Part shown: positions 43,959 to 52,464 of the stretch, one piece after another
Numbering within the stretch: position 1 is the first letter of the stretch
Layout: every line of letters begins with the position of its first letter
DNA from: CAVYXK01 sp963708245
GTDB taxonomy: Bacteria > Pseudomonadota > Alphaproteobacteria > Acetobacterales > Acetobacteraceae
NCBI GenBank assembly: GCA_963708245.1
Contig: OY970201.1
Location: 4,774,001 to 4,838,000, forward strand
Reading direction: 5' to 3'
DNA: 64,000 bases
Position numbers and translations under genes: made by a program
Notes under the pieces: generated by a model
What the model saw: only the letters and a program-made list of their open reading frames with translations
What the model was told of the DNA's origin: nothing
The model's database searches: none

Positions 43959-46205
43959 ATGCTCATGCAATCAGACCGGCCCGCCACGACCGCGCCTGAA
44001 TGGGAACGGATGTGCTGGCGTCTGGCAATCCGGCGAGACCTTTCGCTCCGGAAACTCGAGCGCCTGGTCGGGCGACTCCCAGGCGCCAGCCGCCTGCGTC
44101 GACTGTCTCGCCGCGTGGCCCTGCTCGCCTGGTGGACCATCACCCTGCAATTGCCGCGGCACGCTGCCTACTGGCTGCACGCACGGCGCACGCGTCGCAG
44201 GGCACCATGGGCGATGGCGGCGCTGATCACCGACGAGGTCAGCCCAACCGCGCTCAGGCTGCAGACAAATCCAGTGCCGGTCGTCTCTGTCCTGATCACA
44301 AGCTTCGGGAAGGTCGGCACGACGCTGCGTTGCCTTGCTTCGATCGCCGCATGGCCGCCACAGGCGGCCATGGAGATCATCGTGGTCGACGATGCTTCGG
44401 GCGATCCCGATCTGACGCTGCTCGAGCTGGTGCACGGCATCCGGCTGATCGTTAACCCGACCAATCTCGGATACTTGCGGAGCTGCAACGCCGCGGCTCG
44501 GCAGGCACGGGGCGAATATGTGCTATTCCTCAATAACGATACGCAAGTGATGCAGGGATGGCTCGATTCGATGCTGGCACTGCTGCGGGCGCGACCGGAT
44601 GCCGGAGCGGTCGGGTCGATGCTGCTCTATCCGGACGGACGGCTGCAGGAGGCCGGCGGCATCCTCTGGTGCGATGGGTCCGGATGGAACTATGGCCGTG
44701 GCGACGATCCCGAAAAGCCGGCCTACAACTATGTCCGCGAAGTGGACTACTGCTCCGCCGCGTCTTTGATGGTTCCGCGCGCGCTGTGGGAAGAGCTGGG
44801 CGGCTTCGATGAGAGCTTCGCTCCGGCCTACTGCGAGGACAGCGACTTCGCGTTCCGGCTGCGCGCCCATGGCCGCAAGGTGTTCTATCAGCCGCGCTCG
44901 CGGGTGCTGCATCTCGAGGGCACCTCGCATGGCACGGACACGACGCGGGGGATCAAGCGGCACCAACTGGTCAACCAGCGGCTGTTCGCCCGGCGATGGG
45001 CCGACACACTGGCGGACGAGCATTTCCCGTCCGGCTGTCGCGTCGTGCGGGCGCGCGAGCGCGCAAGGCACCGGCCGGTGGCCCTGATCATCGATCATTA
45101 TGTACCGGAGCCGGACCGGGACGCGGGCTCGTGCACCATTGTCGGTTTCATCCATGCCCTGTTGTCCGCCGGTGCGCTGGTGAAGTTCTGGCCGCACAAT
45201 CGGATGTACAGTCCCGGCTACACCGAGGCGCTGCAGGATGCCGGCGTCGAGGTGTTCTATGGCGGGCGGTTCGACGCGTTCGAGGAGTGGATCGCGGAAA
45301 ACGGGGCCGAACTCGATCTTGTTGTTCTGAGCCGGCCGGAAGTGGCGCAGGGCTACCTCGGCGCGCTGAAGCGGCACAGCCCTGCGCGGCTCGCTTATTA
45401 CGGGCACGACCTGCATTGCCGCCGGCTGCGGCTGCAGGCGGAAATTGCCGGCGATGTCGCCGTGGGGCGGGAGGCAGAGCGGATCGAACGCTTGGAGCGC
45501 TGGATCTGGCGCAGCGTCGACGCGGCGCTTTATCCCTCGGAGGAGGAGGCGGCCGCGGTGGCGGCGCTGGAGCCCGCGGCATCCCCTCGGGCGGTGGTGC
45601 CGTTCGGTTTCACCGAATTCGGCCAGTTGCGCTCCCCGCCGCCCGGGCGGGACCTGCTGTTCGTCGGCGGCTTCGCGCATCCGCCCACCGAGCACGCGGT
45701 GTTGTGGTTCGCCGCGGAGGTCCTGCCGCTGATCCGACAACGGGTGCGCGATGCGCGGCTGGTGGTGGTGGGCTCCAAGCCCGGTCCAGCCGTGCGCGCG
45801 CTGGCCGGGCGGGGGGTCGCCGTGTTCGCGGATGTGGAAGCGGCGGAGCTGTCTCGGCACTATCGCACGGCCCGTGTGGCGGTGGCGCCGGTCCGTTACG
45901 GGGCGGGGGTGAAGCTCAAGGTTGTGGAGGCGCTACGCGAGGGGACGCCGCTGGTGACCACGCCGGTGGGCGCGCAGGGCCTTCCGGGGCTCGAGTACGT
46001 GGCGGCGATCGCGGCTGATCCATCGGGGCTGGCTGCTGCTGCCTCTGCGCTGTTGACCGATGATGCGCTGTGGCGGTCGCGGTGCGCGGCGCAGATTGCT
46101 TATGCCGCCGAGCGGTTCTCGGAGGCCGCGTTCCGCGCATCGTTCCTGGAGGCGGTCGGGCTGGCCGAGCCCAGCTTGTCTCTGGAGATCGCCCGCGCCG
46201 CCTGA
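43959..46205 (+). CDS. Two-domain glycosyltransferase (GT2 fused to GT4)
   Basis: The 748-residue protein starts at ATG 43959 behind a perfect AGGAGGTG. After a basic N-terminal region comes a GT2 domain (VSVLITSFGKVGTTLRCLAS, EIIVVDDASGDPDL, NLGYLRSCNAAARQARGEY, FLNNDTQV, and the substrate-site YCEDSDFAFRLRAHG). From about residue 370 a GT4-like GT-B domain follows (ALIIDHYVPEPDRDAGS, LLFVGGFAHPPTEHAVLWF, VAPVRYGAGVKLKVVEALREG). Such fusions build polysaccharide by adding two sugars in sequence. There is no membrane anchor. It is a lone gene; no other exopolysaccharide genes are nearby. Confidence 0.92.
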   Translation: MLMQSDRPATTAPEWERMCWRLAIRRDLSLRKLERLVGRLPGASRLRRLSRRVALLAWWTITLQLPRHAAYWLHARRTRRRAPWAMAALITDEVSPTALRLQTNPVPVVSVLITSFGKVGTTLRCLASIAAWPPQAAMEIIVVDDASGDPDLTLLELVHGIRLIVNPTNLGYLRSCNAAARQARGEYVLFLNNDTQVMQGWLDSMLALLRARPDAGAVGSMLLYPDGRLQEAGGILWCDGSGWNYGRGDDPEKPAYNYVREVDYCSAASLMVPRALWEELGGFDESFAPAYCEDSDFAFRLRAHGRKVFYQPRSRVLHLEGTSHGTDTTRGIKRHQLVNQRLFARRWADTLADEHFPSGCRVVRARERARHRPVALIIDHYVPEPDRDAGSCTIVGFIHALLSAGALVKFWPHNRMYSPGYTEALQDAGVEVFYGGRFDAFEEWIAENGAELDLVVLSRPEVAQGYLGALKRHSPARLAYYGHDLHCRRLRLQAEIAGDVAVGREAERIERLERWIWRSVDAALYPSEEEAAAVAALEPAASPRAVVPFGFTEFGQLRSPPPGRDLLFVGGFAHPPTEHAVLWFAAEVLPLIRQRVRDARLVVVGSKPGPAVRALAGRGVAVFADVEAAELSRHYRTARVAVAPVRYGAGVKLKVVEALREGTPLVTTPVGAQGLPGLEYVAAIAADPSGLAAAASALLTDDALWRSRCAAQIAYAAERFSEAAFRASFLEAVGLAEPSLSLEIARAA

Positions 46206-46212
46206 GTTCACG

Positions 46213-47352
46213 TCAGTAGACCACCAGCTCTGGCATCGGGCGGTTGTCGCGGATGCGCTCATAGCCGAGGGGGGTGAGGTCGAGGGTGCGGTAGGCTCCG
46301 AAGCGGATCAGCTCGGAGACGGCGCGCCCAGCGGCGGGACCGTGCTGGACGCCGTGGCCGGAGAAGCCGGCGGCGACAATCAGGTTGGCGATATCGGGGT
46401 GGTGGCCGATTACCGCGTTATGGTCGAACAGGCACATGTCGTAGTGGCCTGCCCAGGCCCGCACCATCCTTAGTCGTTCCAGGACTGGGATGCGGTGGGC
46501 TAGGGCGGGCCAGACTTGATCCTCGAGCAGGTCGAGATCGGGGTCGAAATCCTCGCCGGGATTGGGGTCGTTGTCGGGGGCGGGGGAGATGCCGCCGATG
46601 AAGCCGTCGCCCTCGGGGCGCAGCCAGGCGCCGGTGGTGTCGAAGACCAGCGGCATGCCGGCATTGTCGAGCGGGGCGCGGAGCACGAAGACGGTGCGCT
46701 TGCGGGGCTCGATTGGCAGGGGGATCCCGGCCATCGCCCCGACGTGGCCGGCATGGCGACCGGCCGCGATCACCACGTGGCCGGCGGCGATCCGGTCGTG
46801 CTTGGCCGTGTGCACGGCGGTTACAGTGTCGCCGGCGAGATCGATGCCGGTGGCTTCGTCGGCGATGTAGCGGGCGCCGGCGGCGATGGCTTCCTCGCGG
46901 ACGGCGCGGAGCAGGCTGTAGGCGTCGAACCAGCCCTCGTTTTCCAGGCCGAGCGTGGCGCAAGCGAGGTCTTCGGTGTGCAGCCAGGGGAAGCGATCGG
47001 CGATGGCGGCGGGTCCCTCGAACAGGGCCACCTTGGCGCCTTCGGCGAGCTGCATCTGGCGGTTCGCTTTGAGCTGGGCCTCGCCGGCGGGGGTGGCCAA
47101 GATCAGGTAGGCGCGACGGATCAGGCCGACGCGCTCGGCCCGCTGCTCCAGGAATTCCGCGCCGAAGCGCGACATGTGCAGGTTCACGGCGAGCGAGAAC
47201 TGCTGGCGGAAGGAGGCGGCGGAGAGAGTGGTGGAGGCGAAGCGGTAGGTGGGGTCCTTCTCCAGCACGAGCACTTCGGCATGCGGCACCAGGAAGAGCG
47301 CCGTGCAGGAGCCGACGATGCCGCCGCCAATGATGACGATGCGGGACGCCAC
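46213..47352 (-). CDS. FAD-dependent amino-acid oxidase/dehydrogenase (DAO family)
   Basis: This 379-residue DAO-fold flavoprotein begins with the FAD-binding RIVIIGGGIVGSCTALFL. The family's C-terminal motif is NLIVAAGFSGHGVQHGPAAG, as in glycine/sarcosine oxidases and D-amino-acid dehydrogenases. It probably oxidises an amine or amino acid to the imine, passing electrons to oxygen or a carrier. It starts 4 bases after the stop of an M20 amidohydrolase gene. Together they suggest a catabolic pair in which an N-acylated or N-carbamoylated amino acid is hydrolysed and then oxidised (inference). Confidence 0.9.
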   Translation of the reverse strand: MASRIVIIGGGIVGSCTALFLVPHAEVLVLEKDPTYRFASTTLSAASFRQQFSLAVNLHMSRFGAEFLEQRAERVGLIRRAYLILATPAGEAQLKANRQMQLAEGAKVALFEGPAAIADRFPWLHTEDLACATLGLENEGWFDAYSLLRAVREEAIAAGARYIADEATGIDLAGDTVTAVHTAKHDRIAAGHVVIAAGRHAGHVGAMAGIPLPIEPRKRTVFVLRAPLDNAGMPLVFDTTGAWLRPEGDGFIGGISPAPDNDPNPGEDFDPDLDLLEDQVWPALAHRIPVLERLRMVRAWAGHYDMCLFDHNAVIGHHPDIANLIVAAGFSGHGVQHGPAAGRAVSELIRFGAYRTLDLTPLGYERIRDNRPMPELVVY

Positions 47353-47356
47353 CGGG

Positions 47357-48622
47357 TCAGCTCGCCATCTCGGCGGCCCAGCTTGTCAGCACGGCGCAGC
47401 CGGCGGCGAAATCCTCCACGCGCATGGCCTCGTTTGGGTTGTGGCTGCCGTTCTGGTTGCGGACGAACAGCATGCCGGCCGGCACCCCGGCCTGGGCGAA
47501 GGCGGCGGCGTCGTGGCCTCCGCCTGAGGGCATGCGGCGATAGGGAATGCCCAGGGTCTCGGCGGCGCGGATCAGGCCGGCTTGGATTGTGGGGTCCATC
47601 GGGCTCGGTGCGCTGCCGGTTTCTTCCCCGAGGTCGAAGCGGACGCCTCGGCGGGGTTCGATCTGGCTGATCAGGCGATGGAGCTCGGTGAACATGGCGT
47701 CGAGGGTGGCGGGGTCGACGCTGCGGATATCGAGTTGGAAGCGGGCCTCGCCGGGGATTTTGGTGAAGCCGGCTTCGGCGGTGGTGGCGAGCACGCAGAA
47801 GGTGCAGACGAGGCTGTGGCCCTGGGCCTCGAGCGCCGACCAGTGGTCGTCGAGGCGGTGGGCGAGCTCGGCCAGGGCGATGGCGGCGTCGCGGCGGTAG
47901 CGCCGGGGCGTGGCGCCGGAGTGGTTGTATTCGCCGAGCACGCGGGCGGCTCGCAGGCGGCGGGAACCGGGGATGCCGGTGACGATGCCGATCGGGATCT
48001 GTTCGGCGTCGAGGACGGGGCCTTGCTCGATGTGCAGTTCGAGGTAGGCGGCGGTGTTGTCGGGGGTCAGGCGTGGCTTGCCGGCTCGCACTGGTTCCGG
48101 GTCCAGGCCGAGGGCGCGCATGTGCTCTTCCAGTGAGCGGCCGGTATCGAGCCGTCGGATGCCGAGCGCGGCGGGGGGCAGGCGGCCGAGGGCGGCGTTG
48201 CTGCCGGGATACGAGATGGGGAACCAGGCGCCGGCTTCCTCGGCTCGGATAGCGATTACGGTGAGGTCGCAGCGGGGCGTGAAGCCGGCGTTCTGCATGC
48301 CGGCTACGGCGGCGAGGCCAGCGAGGACGCCGGCGGCGCCGTCGTAGTCGCCGCCTTGCGGGACTGAGTCGAGGTGACTGCCGAGGACGATCCGCTTCGC
48401 TTGGCGGTCCCGGCCGGGCAGCGTGATGTAGAGGTTGCCGGCGGGGTCGGTGTTTGTTTCGAGCCGCAGGCCCTCGGCGGTGGCGCGGATCAGGTCGTGG
48501 GCGGCTTGCTCGCCGAGGCCGTAGGCGTCGCGGGTGACGCCGACGCCGTCGAAGGTCTTCTCGTGGAGCGCTTCGAACAGACGCGCGGCGAGGTCGATGT
48601 CGGGCGTGGAATGGTTGGGCAT
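47357..48622 (-). CDS. M20 family amidase/N-carbamoyl-L-amino-acid hydrolase
   Basis: This 421-residue zinc hydrolase is of the AllC/HyuC type. Metal ligands are visible in LGSHLDSVPQGGDYDGAAG, AIRAEEAGAWFP (the E-E pair), LELHIEQGPVLD and, near the C-terminus, QNGSHNPNEAM. PSGGGHDAAAFAQAGVPAGM is the conserved dimer-contact segment. The enzyme cleaves N-carbamoyl, allantoate or ureido groups from amino acids. The insertion around YPGSNAALGRLPP follows the usual catalytic-domain split. First gene of a two-gene operon with the FAD oxidase. Confidence 0.93.
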   Translation of the reverse strand: MPNHSTPDIDLAARLFEALHEKTFDGVGVTRDAYGLGEQAAHDLIRATAEGLRLETNTDPAGNLYITLPGRDRQAKRIVLGSHLDSVPQGGDYDGAAGVLAGLAAVAGMQNAGFTPRCDLTVIAIRAEEAGAWFPISYPGSNAALGRLPPAALGIRRLDTGRSLEEHMRALGLDPEPVRAGKPRLTPDNTAAYLELHIEQGPVLDAEQIPIGIVTGIPGSRRLRAARVLGEYNHSGATPRRYRRDAAIALAELAHRLDDHWSALEAQGHSLVCTFCVLATTAEAGFTKIPGEARFQLDIRSVDPATLDAMFTELHRLISQIEPRRGVRFDLGEETGSAPSPMDPTIQAGLIRAAETLGIPYRRMPSGGGHDAAAFAQAGVPAGMLFVRNQNGSHNPNEAMRVEDFAAGCAVLTSWAAEMAS

Positions 48623-49051
48623 CAGGCGTCGCCGGAGTGCATTCTCATGGGTGTCTCATTTCGTTTTGCTCGAGACGGCGGATCGTGGGTTGAGATGGTA
48701 TCAGGGCGGGCGCTCGTCTCATCGGTGTCTCATTTCGCTGTCTGGCAGAACCGGGATCATGAGATGAGACGCCAGGGATCTGAAAAGACAGGGGCTAGCC
48801 GTGACGGTGGTGAGCATCGCGGGTGCACGCTGGGGGCCGCCTATATCGATGACCGCAACGAGTTGGTCGGTGAGCAGGCACGGTCAAGCCCCTATGCGGT
48901 CAGCGCGGCAGGCGGTGCAGCGCCATGCCAGCGACCACCAAGCCAAGAAATTGCGTGCAAGGCGCTACTGTAAGAATTCGCACGGTTGGGCCACCCGCGC
49001 CAACCTCGGCCATCTGCCGCACTGAGCCTCCGACCCCCAAGCTTTCGTCAC
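48623..49051. other. Gap with repeated TGTCTCATTTCG motifs
   Basis: No gene is convincing in these 429 bases. The motif GGTGTCTCATTTCG occurs at about 48651 and again at about 48725, with GAGATGAGACGCC in inverse sense near 48762. These look like transposon-end remnants or an unassigned protein-binding site. The rest holds no RNA or promoter that I can name. Confidence 0.45.
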
Positions 49052-49297
49052 GTGATCCGATTTCATCCCCACGCGGTCATCCGCATCGCAGAGCGACACC
49101 TCCGCCCCGAATGGGTGGAGTCAACCGTCATTGCACCGGACTGGACCGCTCCCGACCCCGACGATCCGTCCGTAACCCGCGGCTTTCCTGCTATCTCTCA
49201 CGCACAGGGGCGCGTGCTTAGAGTTGCCCACCGGCCAGACGGCAACGACATTCTCGTGCTCACAGCCTTCTTCGACCGTGGAGCAACGAAGCCGTGA
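49052..49297 (+). CDS. DUF4258 protein, putative toxin of a TA-like pair
   Basis: The 81-residue protein starts at GTG 49052: MIRFHPHAVIRIAERHLRPE, then RVLRVAHRPDGNDILVLTAFFD. The layout (N-terminal HxxxRxxER helix, C-terminal beta strands) is that of DUF4258, distantly RelE-like. It overlaps the next gene by 4 bases (GTGA), as toxin and antitoxin genes usually do. The predicted role is a small RNase-type toxin, but this pairing is poorly tested. Confidence 0.75.
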   Translation: MIRFHPHAVIRIAERHLRPEWVESTVIAPDWTAPDPDDPSVTRGFPAISHAQGRVLRVAHRPDGNDILVLTAFFDRGATKP

Positions 49298-49494
49298 AGC
49301 TCACGTATGATCAGGAAGCCGACGCCTTCTACGCTCGCTTCGCTCCCGACGGCACGCCCATCGTCGAAACCAAAGAGGTCGCTCCAAACGTTAACATCGA
49401 TCTCGACGAGCGGGGGAACCTCGTTGGCTTCGAGGTCCTCCACGTCCGCCTACGCGAACAGCGTCAGACTGACCACAAGCAGGCGGCCGAATAG
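49294..49494 (+). CDS. DUF2283 protein, putative antitoxin
   Basis: This 66-residue protein shows MKLTYDQEADAFYARFAPDG and VNIDLDERGNLVGFEVLHV, the DUF2283 signature. DUF2283 genes repeatedly follow DUF4258 genes and are thought to neutralise them. Its GTG start overlaps the DUF4258 stop. The pair stands alone between two metabolic regions without mobile DNA beside it. Confidence 0.8.
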   Translation: MKLTYDQEADAFYARFAPDGTPIVETKEVAPNVNIDLDERGNLVGFEVLHVRLREQRQTDHKQAAE

Positions 49495-49584
49495 CTCTGA
49501 TCTTCGCGGGGCTCCCTCGCCCCGTGAGAAGGGCCGTCCAGCCAAGCGGCTTCTGCACCTGCCTGACAGGATAACCGCAGCGAG

Positions 49585-50463
49585 TTAGCCCAGCTGGCGG
49601 TGTAGTGCCACGCCGGCGATTACGAGCGCGATACCGACGAGCTCGGTCGGGGTGGGGACCTGGCGAAGGACGACCAAGCCGACGGTCGAGGCGGTGGCGG
49701 GGAGGAGGGCGAGCAGGAGGGCGAAGGTCTCGCGGGGCAGGCGCACCATGGCGAGCTGGTCGCAGACGTAGGGGATGACTGAAGAGGAGACGCCGACGCC
49801 GATGCCGGCTCCGAGTAGCAGCGGGTCTGTCAGCGCGGGGGCGGCGTCGGCGATGCCGATCGGGAGGGCGGCGATCATCGCGATCAGCATGGCGGCGCCC
49901 AGGCGGTCGATGCCTTGGCCGGCGGAGGCGATGCGGTGGCCCAGGACGATGTAGAGGACGAAGAGCGCGCAGTTGGCGAAGGCGAAGATGTAGCCGATCG
50001 GCTCGTGGGCGATCCTGATGTCGGTGAGGACGAAGACGCCGGCGGCGGCGAAGGCTAGGGCCGCGAAGTTGCGGGGGGTGCGCATGCCGGCGGCGGCGAG
50101 GCCGATCGGGCCGAGGAACTCGATCGCGCCGACCGTGCCGAGCGGCAGGCGGGCAATCGCCAGGTAGAAGCAGGAGTTCATGAGCGCCAGCACGATGCCG
50201 AGGGCAACGATGACGCGTTGCTCGGGCGGGGTGAGGGCGCGGAGGAACTGCCAGGGGCGGCGCCAGAGGCCGAAGACGACCGCGGCGCTGGCGATCCGGA
50301 GCCAGGCGACGCCTAGCGGGGGGACGCGGGCGAATAGCAGGACCGCGAAGGAGGGGCCGAGATAGTGGAACAGCGCGCTGATGAGGAAGAAGGCGTGCGG
50401 GGGGATGCTGGCGGTTCGGCTGGTGGCCGGGCTGGGGTGGGTGGTGGTGAGGGCGGGCTGCAT
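49585..50463 (-). CDS. EamA/RhtA-type metabolite exporter
   Basis: The 292-residue protein has about ten membrane helices in two EamA repeats (FFLISALFHYLGPSFAVLLF ... MNSCFYLAIARLPLGTVGAI; then FAFANCALFVLYIVLGHRI ... VVLRQVPTPTELVGIALVI). NSCFYLAIARLPLGTVGAIEF is characteristic of RhtA threonine/homoserine exporters. It is divergent from an Lrp/AsnC regulator gene, which is the usual arrangement for amino-acid exporters under Lrp control. An alternative ATG near 50522 gives only a short frame. Confidence 0.92.
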   Translation of the reverse strand: MQPALTTTHPSPATSRTASIPPHAFFLISALFHYLGPSFAVLLFARVPPLGVAWLRIASAAVVFGLWRRPWQFLRALTPPEQRVIVALGIVLALMNSCFYLAIARLPLGTVGAIEFLGPIGLAAAGMRTPRNFAALAFAAAGVFVLTDIRIAHEPIGYIFAFANCALFVLYIVLGHRIASAGQGIDRLGAAMLIAMIAALPIGIADAAPALTDPLLLGAGIGVGVSSSVIPYVCDQLAMVRLPRETFALLLALLPATASTVGLVVLRQVPTPTELVGIALVIAGVALHRQLG

Positions 50464-50504
50464 GTCAGTCGTCAGTGGTCAGTCGTCAGTTGTCAGACAG
50501 TGGT
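50464..50504. repeat. Short imperfect tandem repeat, GTCAGT/CGTCAGT type
   Basis: The motif (G/C)GTCAGT recurs five times in about 35 bases upstream of the EamA gene. Flanking it, GTGGTGGTGAGGGCGGGCTGCATG (50441-50464 region) is nearly repeated at about 50501-50524. A small local duplication of the EamA start region has therefore occurred. Confidence 0.6.
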
Positions 50505-50594
50505 GGTGAAGGCGGACTGCATGGGGTGCAGCATGGTGGGTCGGGATGGATGGGTTTTGGAATGCCGGGATGAAGGTGGCAGGGTGAATTAGGC

Positions 50595-51089
50595 TTGGGA
50601 TTGAAGGAGGATTTGCGATTGCGCCTTCAGAGGTCGGTTTTGCTGCTGGATGCCCGGAACGTGGAGTTGCTGCGTCTGCTGCGGGGTAATCCTCGGGCGG
50701 GGGTGTCGGAGCTGGCGCGCGGGGTGGGGATGTCGGCGCCGGCGGTGCGCGAGCGGCTGCAACGGCTGGAGGAGGCCGGGGTCATCGCCGGATATCGGGT
50801 GGAGTTGGATGCGGCGGCGCTGGGGTATCCGGTCTCGGCGTTCGTGCGGGTGCGGCCGGCGCCGGGGGAGCTGGGGAAGGTGGCGGAGCTCGCGAAACGG
50901 ATGCCGGAGGTGGTGGAGTGCTGCCGGGTGACGGGGGAGGACTGCTTCATCATGCGGGTGCAGATCGAGGCGCTGGATCGGCTGGATCGCGTGCTGGACC
51001 AGTTCCTGGCGTATGGGCAGACGACGACCTCTATCGTGCAGTCGGTGCCAGTTCCGTGGCGGGGGTTGCCGCTGCCGGATGAGGGGTGA
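50595..51089 (+). CDS. Lrp/AsnC family transcriptional regulator
   Basis: The 164-residue regulator has a winged helix-turn-helix (VELLRLLRGNPRAGVSELAR, GMSAPAVRERLQRLEEAGVI) and an AsnC effector domain (VSAFVRVRPAPGELGKV, CCRVTGEDCFIMRVQIEALD). The start is unclear: only TTG codons are in frame (50595, 50613, 50619), and GGAGG at 50606-50610 best suits 50619. It most likely responds to an amino acid and controls the divergent EamA exporter. A displaced copy of its 3' end lies at 59.7 kb. Confidence 0.92.
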   Translation: MGLKEDLRLRLQRSVLLLDARNVELLRLLRGNPRAGVSELARGVGMSAPAVRERLQRLEEAGVIAGYRVELDAAALGYPVSAFVRVRPAPGELGKVAELAKRMPEVVECCRVTGEDCFIMRVQIEALDRLDRVLDQFLAYGQTTTSIVQSVPVPWRGLPLPDEG

Positions 51090-51183
51090 TGTTGGGTTCG
51101 GGGCGTGGCGGGTTGCGGATGTACAGCAGCGGGATCGATTTGAGGGCGCCGAGGTAAATCCGGCATTGGGGGCTATTTACGGA

Positions 51184-51546
51184 TTTCGATGTCGTGGGTG
51201 CGAGAGTCGGTTGATCTTCATATGAGTATCGAAACAGTCTTCCCGCCAAATCCGCAGTCACGTCGCACGCAGCTTGATCGCTTGATCTCAGCTTTGATCC
51301 GATACTGAGGTGGTCCCGGTCGTGCGAACTTGGATGTTTGCAAGGGGTAGAAAGCTGACTCTACGAGTGGCTACTCGACGTCAGATGCCCAGGCAGAGTC
51401 GGTTCGTCGCGATTGTGGTTGTCCCGGCGTTCGGATAACTGGTTAACGATCGATTGCGCCGGGGCCGCCGTCGAATCTCCGCTCGAGCGACCACACCAAG
51501 CGTATAGGGGAACGAGTTGGGCCGACCGCCCGCACACGAGCCAGTC
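51184..51546. other. Intergenic region upstream of the RNase-like toxin
   Basis: These 363 bases carry no gene that I can support. They must hold the promoter of the toxin/partner pair, but no clear -35/-10 pair or operator palindrome stands out. The direct repeats CTTGATCGCTTGATC at about 51272 are the only local pattern. Confidence 0.4.
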
Positions 51547-51783
51547 ATGGCACCGCGCAACCTTCCAGGTTTTCCGCACGCCCGGAGGGTGAGGCCGAAG
51601 ACAAGCTTTGCAGGGGGACGGCGCCCCCGATGGCGCGATGCGAACGATGATATTCTCGAATGGGATGCTCGCCACGGGCGGGTCGAACGTTACGACGCCT
51701 GGGGACCACACCTTGGCGAATTCGACCCCGAGACTGGGGAACGATTGAGCCCGCCCGATCCCACACGTAAGGTGAAGCCATGA
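51547..51783 (+). CDS. Stand-alone colicin E3-type ribonuclease domain protein
   Basis: This 78-residue protein aligns along most of its length with the C-terminal cytotoxic domain of colicin E3/cloacin, which cuts 16S rRNA in the decoding centre. GGRRPRWRDANDDILEWDARH corresponds to the colicin GGGKRKRW...YEWDSQH region. The catalytic acid-histidine-acid trio is kept as Asp40, His43 and Glu47 in EWDARHGRVERY. HLGEFDPETGERLSPPDPTRK matches the colicin HLGSFDPKTGNQLKGPDPKR. It has no translocation or receptor domain and no signal, so it acts inside the producing cell or on delivery by another route. Its stop overlaps the next ATG (ATGA). Confidence 0.85.
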   Translation: MAPRNLPGFPHARRVRPKTSFAGGRRPRWRDANDDILEWDARHGRVERYDAWGPHLGEFDPETGERLSPPDPTRKVKP

Positions 51784-52451
51784 ACGTCCTCCTGAAGGTC
51801 CAGCCGCCGCCGGATGCCGCCAAGATCGCGCACAGCGTCATCGCGTATGACCGCGCGACCGAAGAACTGGACCTGGAGCTGCCGATCCCTCTGTTCCTCG
51901 ACACGCTGGCCCTGAAGATCGCCAGAGTGCCCCCCGAGGACAAGTATGGTGCCCTCTCGTACCCGTTGGAAGCGAGAGCTGTTGATACCTTCCGGTTCCT
52001 GCTCGGCCTTGACGTAGATATGTCGAAGCGAGAGTACTTTCTCGAATCGACTGTTGGCCACGTGACCAGCTTTGGACCACGGAAGCTTGAGGCCGTGGAA
52101 CTGCTGACCCAGGTAACCCCTCGTCCTCGCTACGCCAGGACTGAGAAACCGCGCATCTCCGAGCGGGAGCTGGTCGTGCCGACGTTGCGCTTGCTTGATG
52201 ACAGCAACAGGGGGTGGATGGCCACGAGCGACATAATCGCGCGGCTGACAGAGCTTTTCGCCCCTTCAGGACAAGACGCCGAGATTCTCGAGGGGCGAAG
52301 CGATACCTATTTCTCGCAGAAGGTCCGGAACATGATCTCGCATCGGGACCAGCCGTCGAGCTTTATCCATCAGGGATTGGCGCATTACGAACGGCATGGC
52401 CTGCGGATTTCCGATGAGGGCCGCTCGACGGTCCGGGCGCTGCTGTCCTAG
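51780..52451 (+). CDS. Putative immunity/antitoxin protein with C-terminal winged-helix domain
   Basis: The 223-residue partner is translationally coupled to the RNase gene. Residues 1-105 (MNVLLKVQPPPDAAKIAHSV, AYDRATEELDLELPIPLFLD ... REYFLEST) look like a small acidic beta-rich domain. This is the expected position for a cognate inhibitor, though it does not visibly match the colicin E3 immunity protein. Residues 125-223 form a second domain (ELVVPTLRLLDDSNRGWMAT, RSDTYFSQKVRNMISHR, IHQGLAHYERHGLRISDEG) resembling winged-helix regions of restriction-type proteins. It might bind DNA and autoregulate the operon. Two genes fused is the alternative. Function inferred from position. Confidence 0.7.
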   Translation: MNVLLKVQPPPDAAKIAHSVIAYDRATEELDLELPIPLFLDTLALKIARVPPEDKYGALSYPLEARAVDTFRFLLGLDVDMSKREYFLESTVGHVTSFGPRKLEAVELLTQVTPRPRYARTEKPRISERELVVPTLRLLDDSNRGWMATSDIIARLTELFAPSGQDAEILEGRSDTYFSQKVRNMISHRDQPSSFIHQGLAHYERHGLRISDEGRSTVRALLS

Positions 52452-52464
52452 CCCTGGGGCAGAC

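Noticed and set aside
50464..50504. Short repeats considered as a CRISPR array
   Set aside because: Repeat units are 6-8 bases with no spacers, and no cas genes occur in the window.
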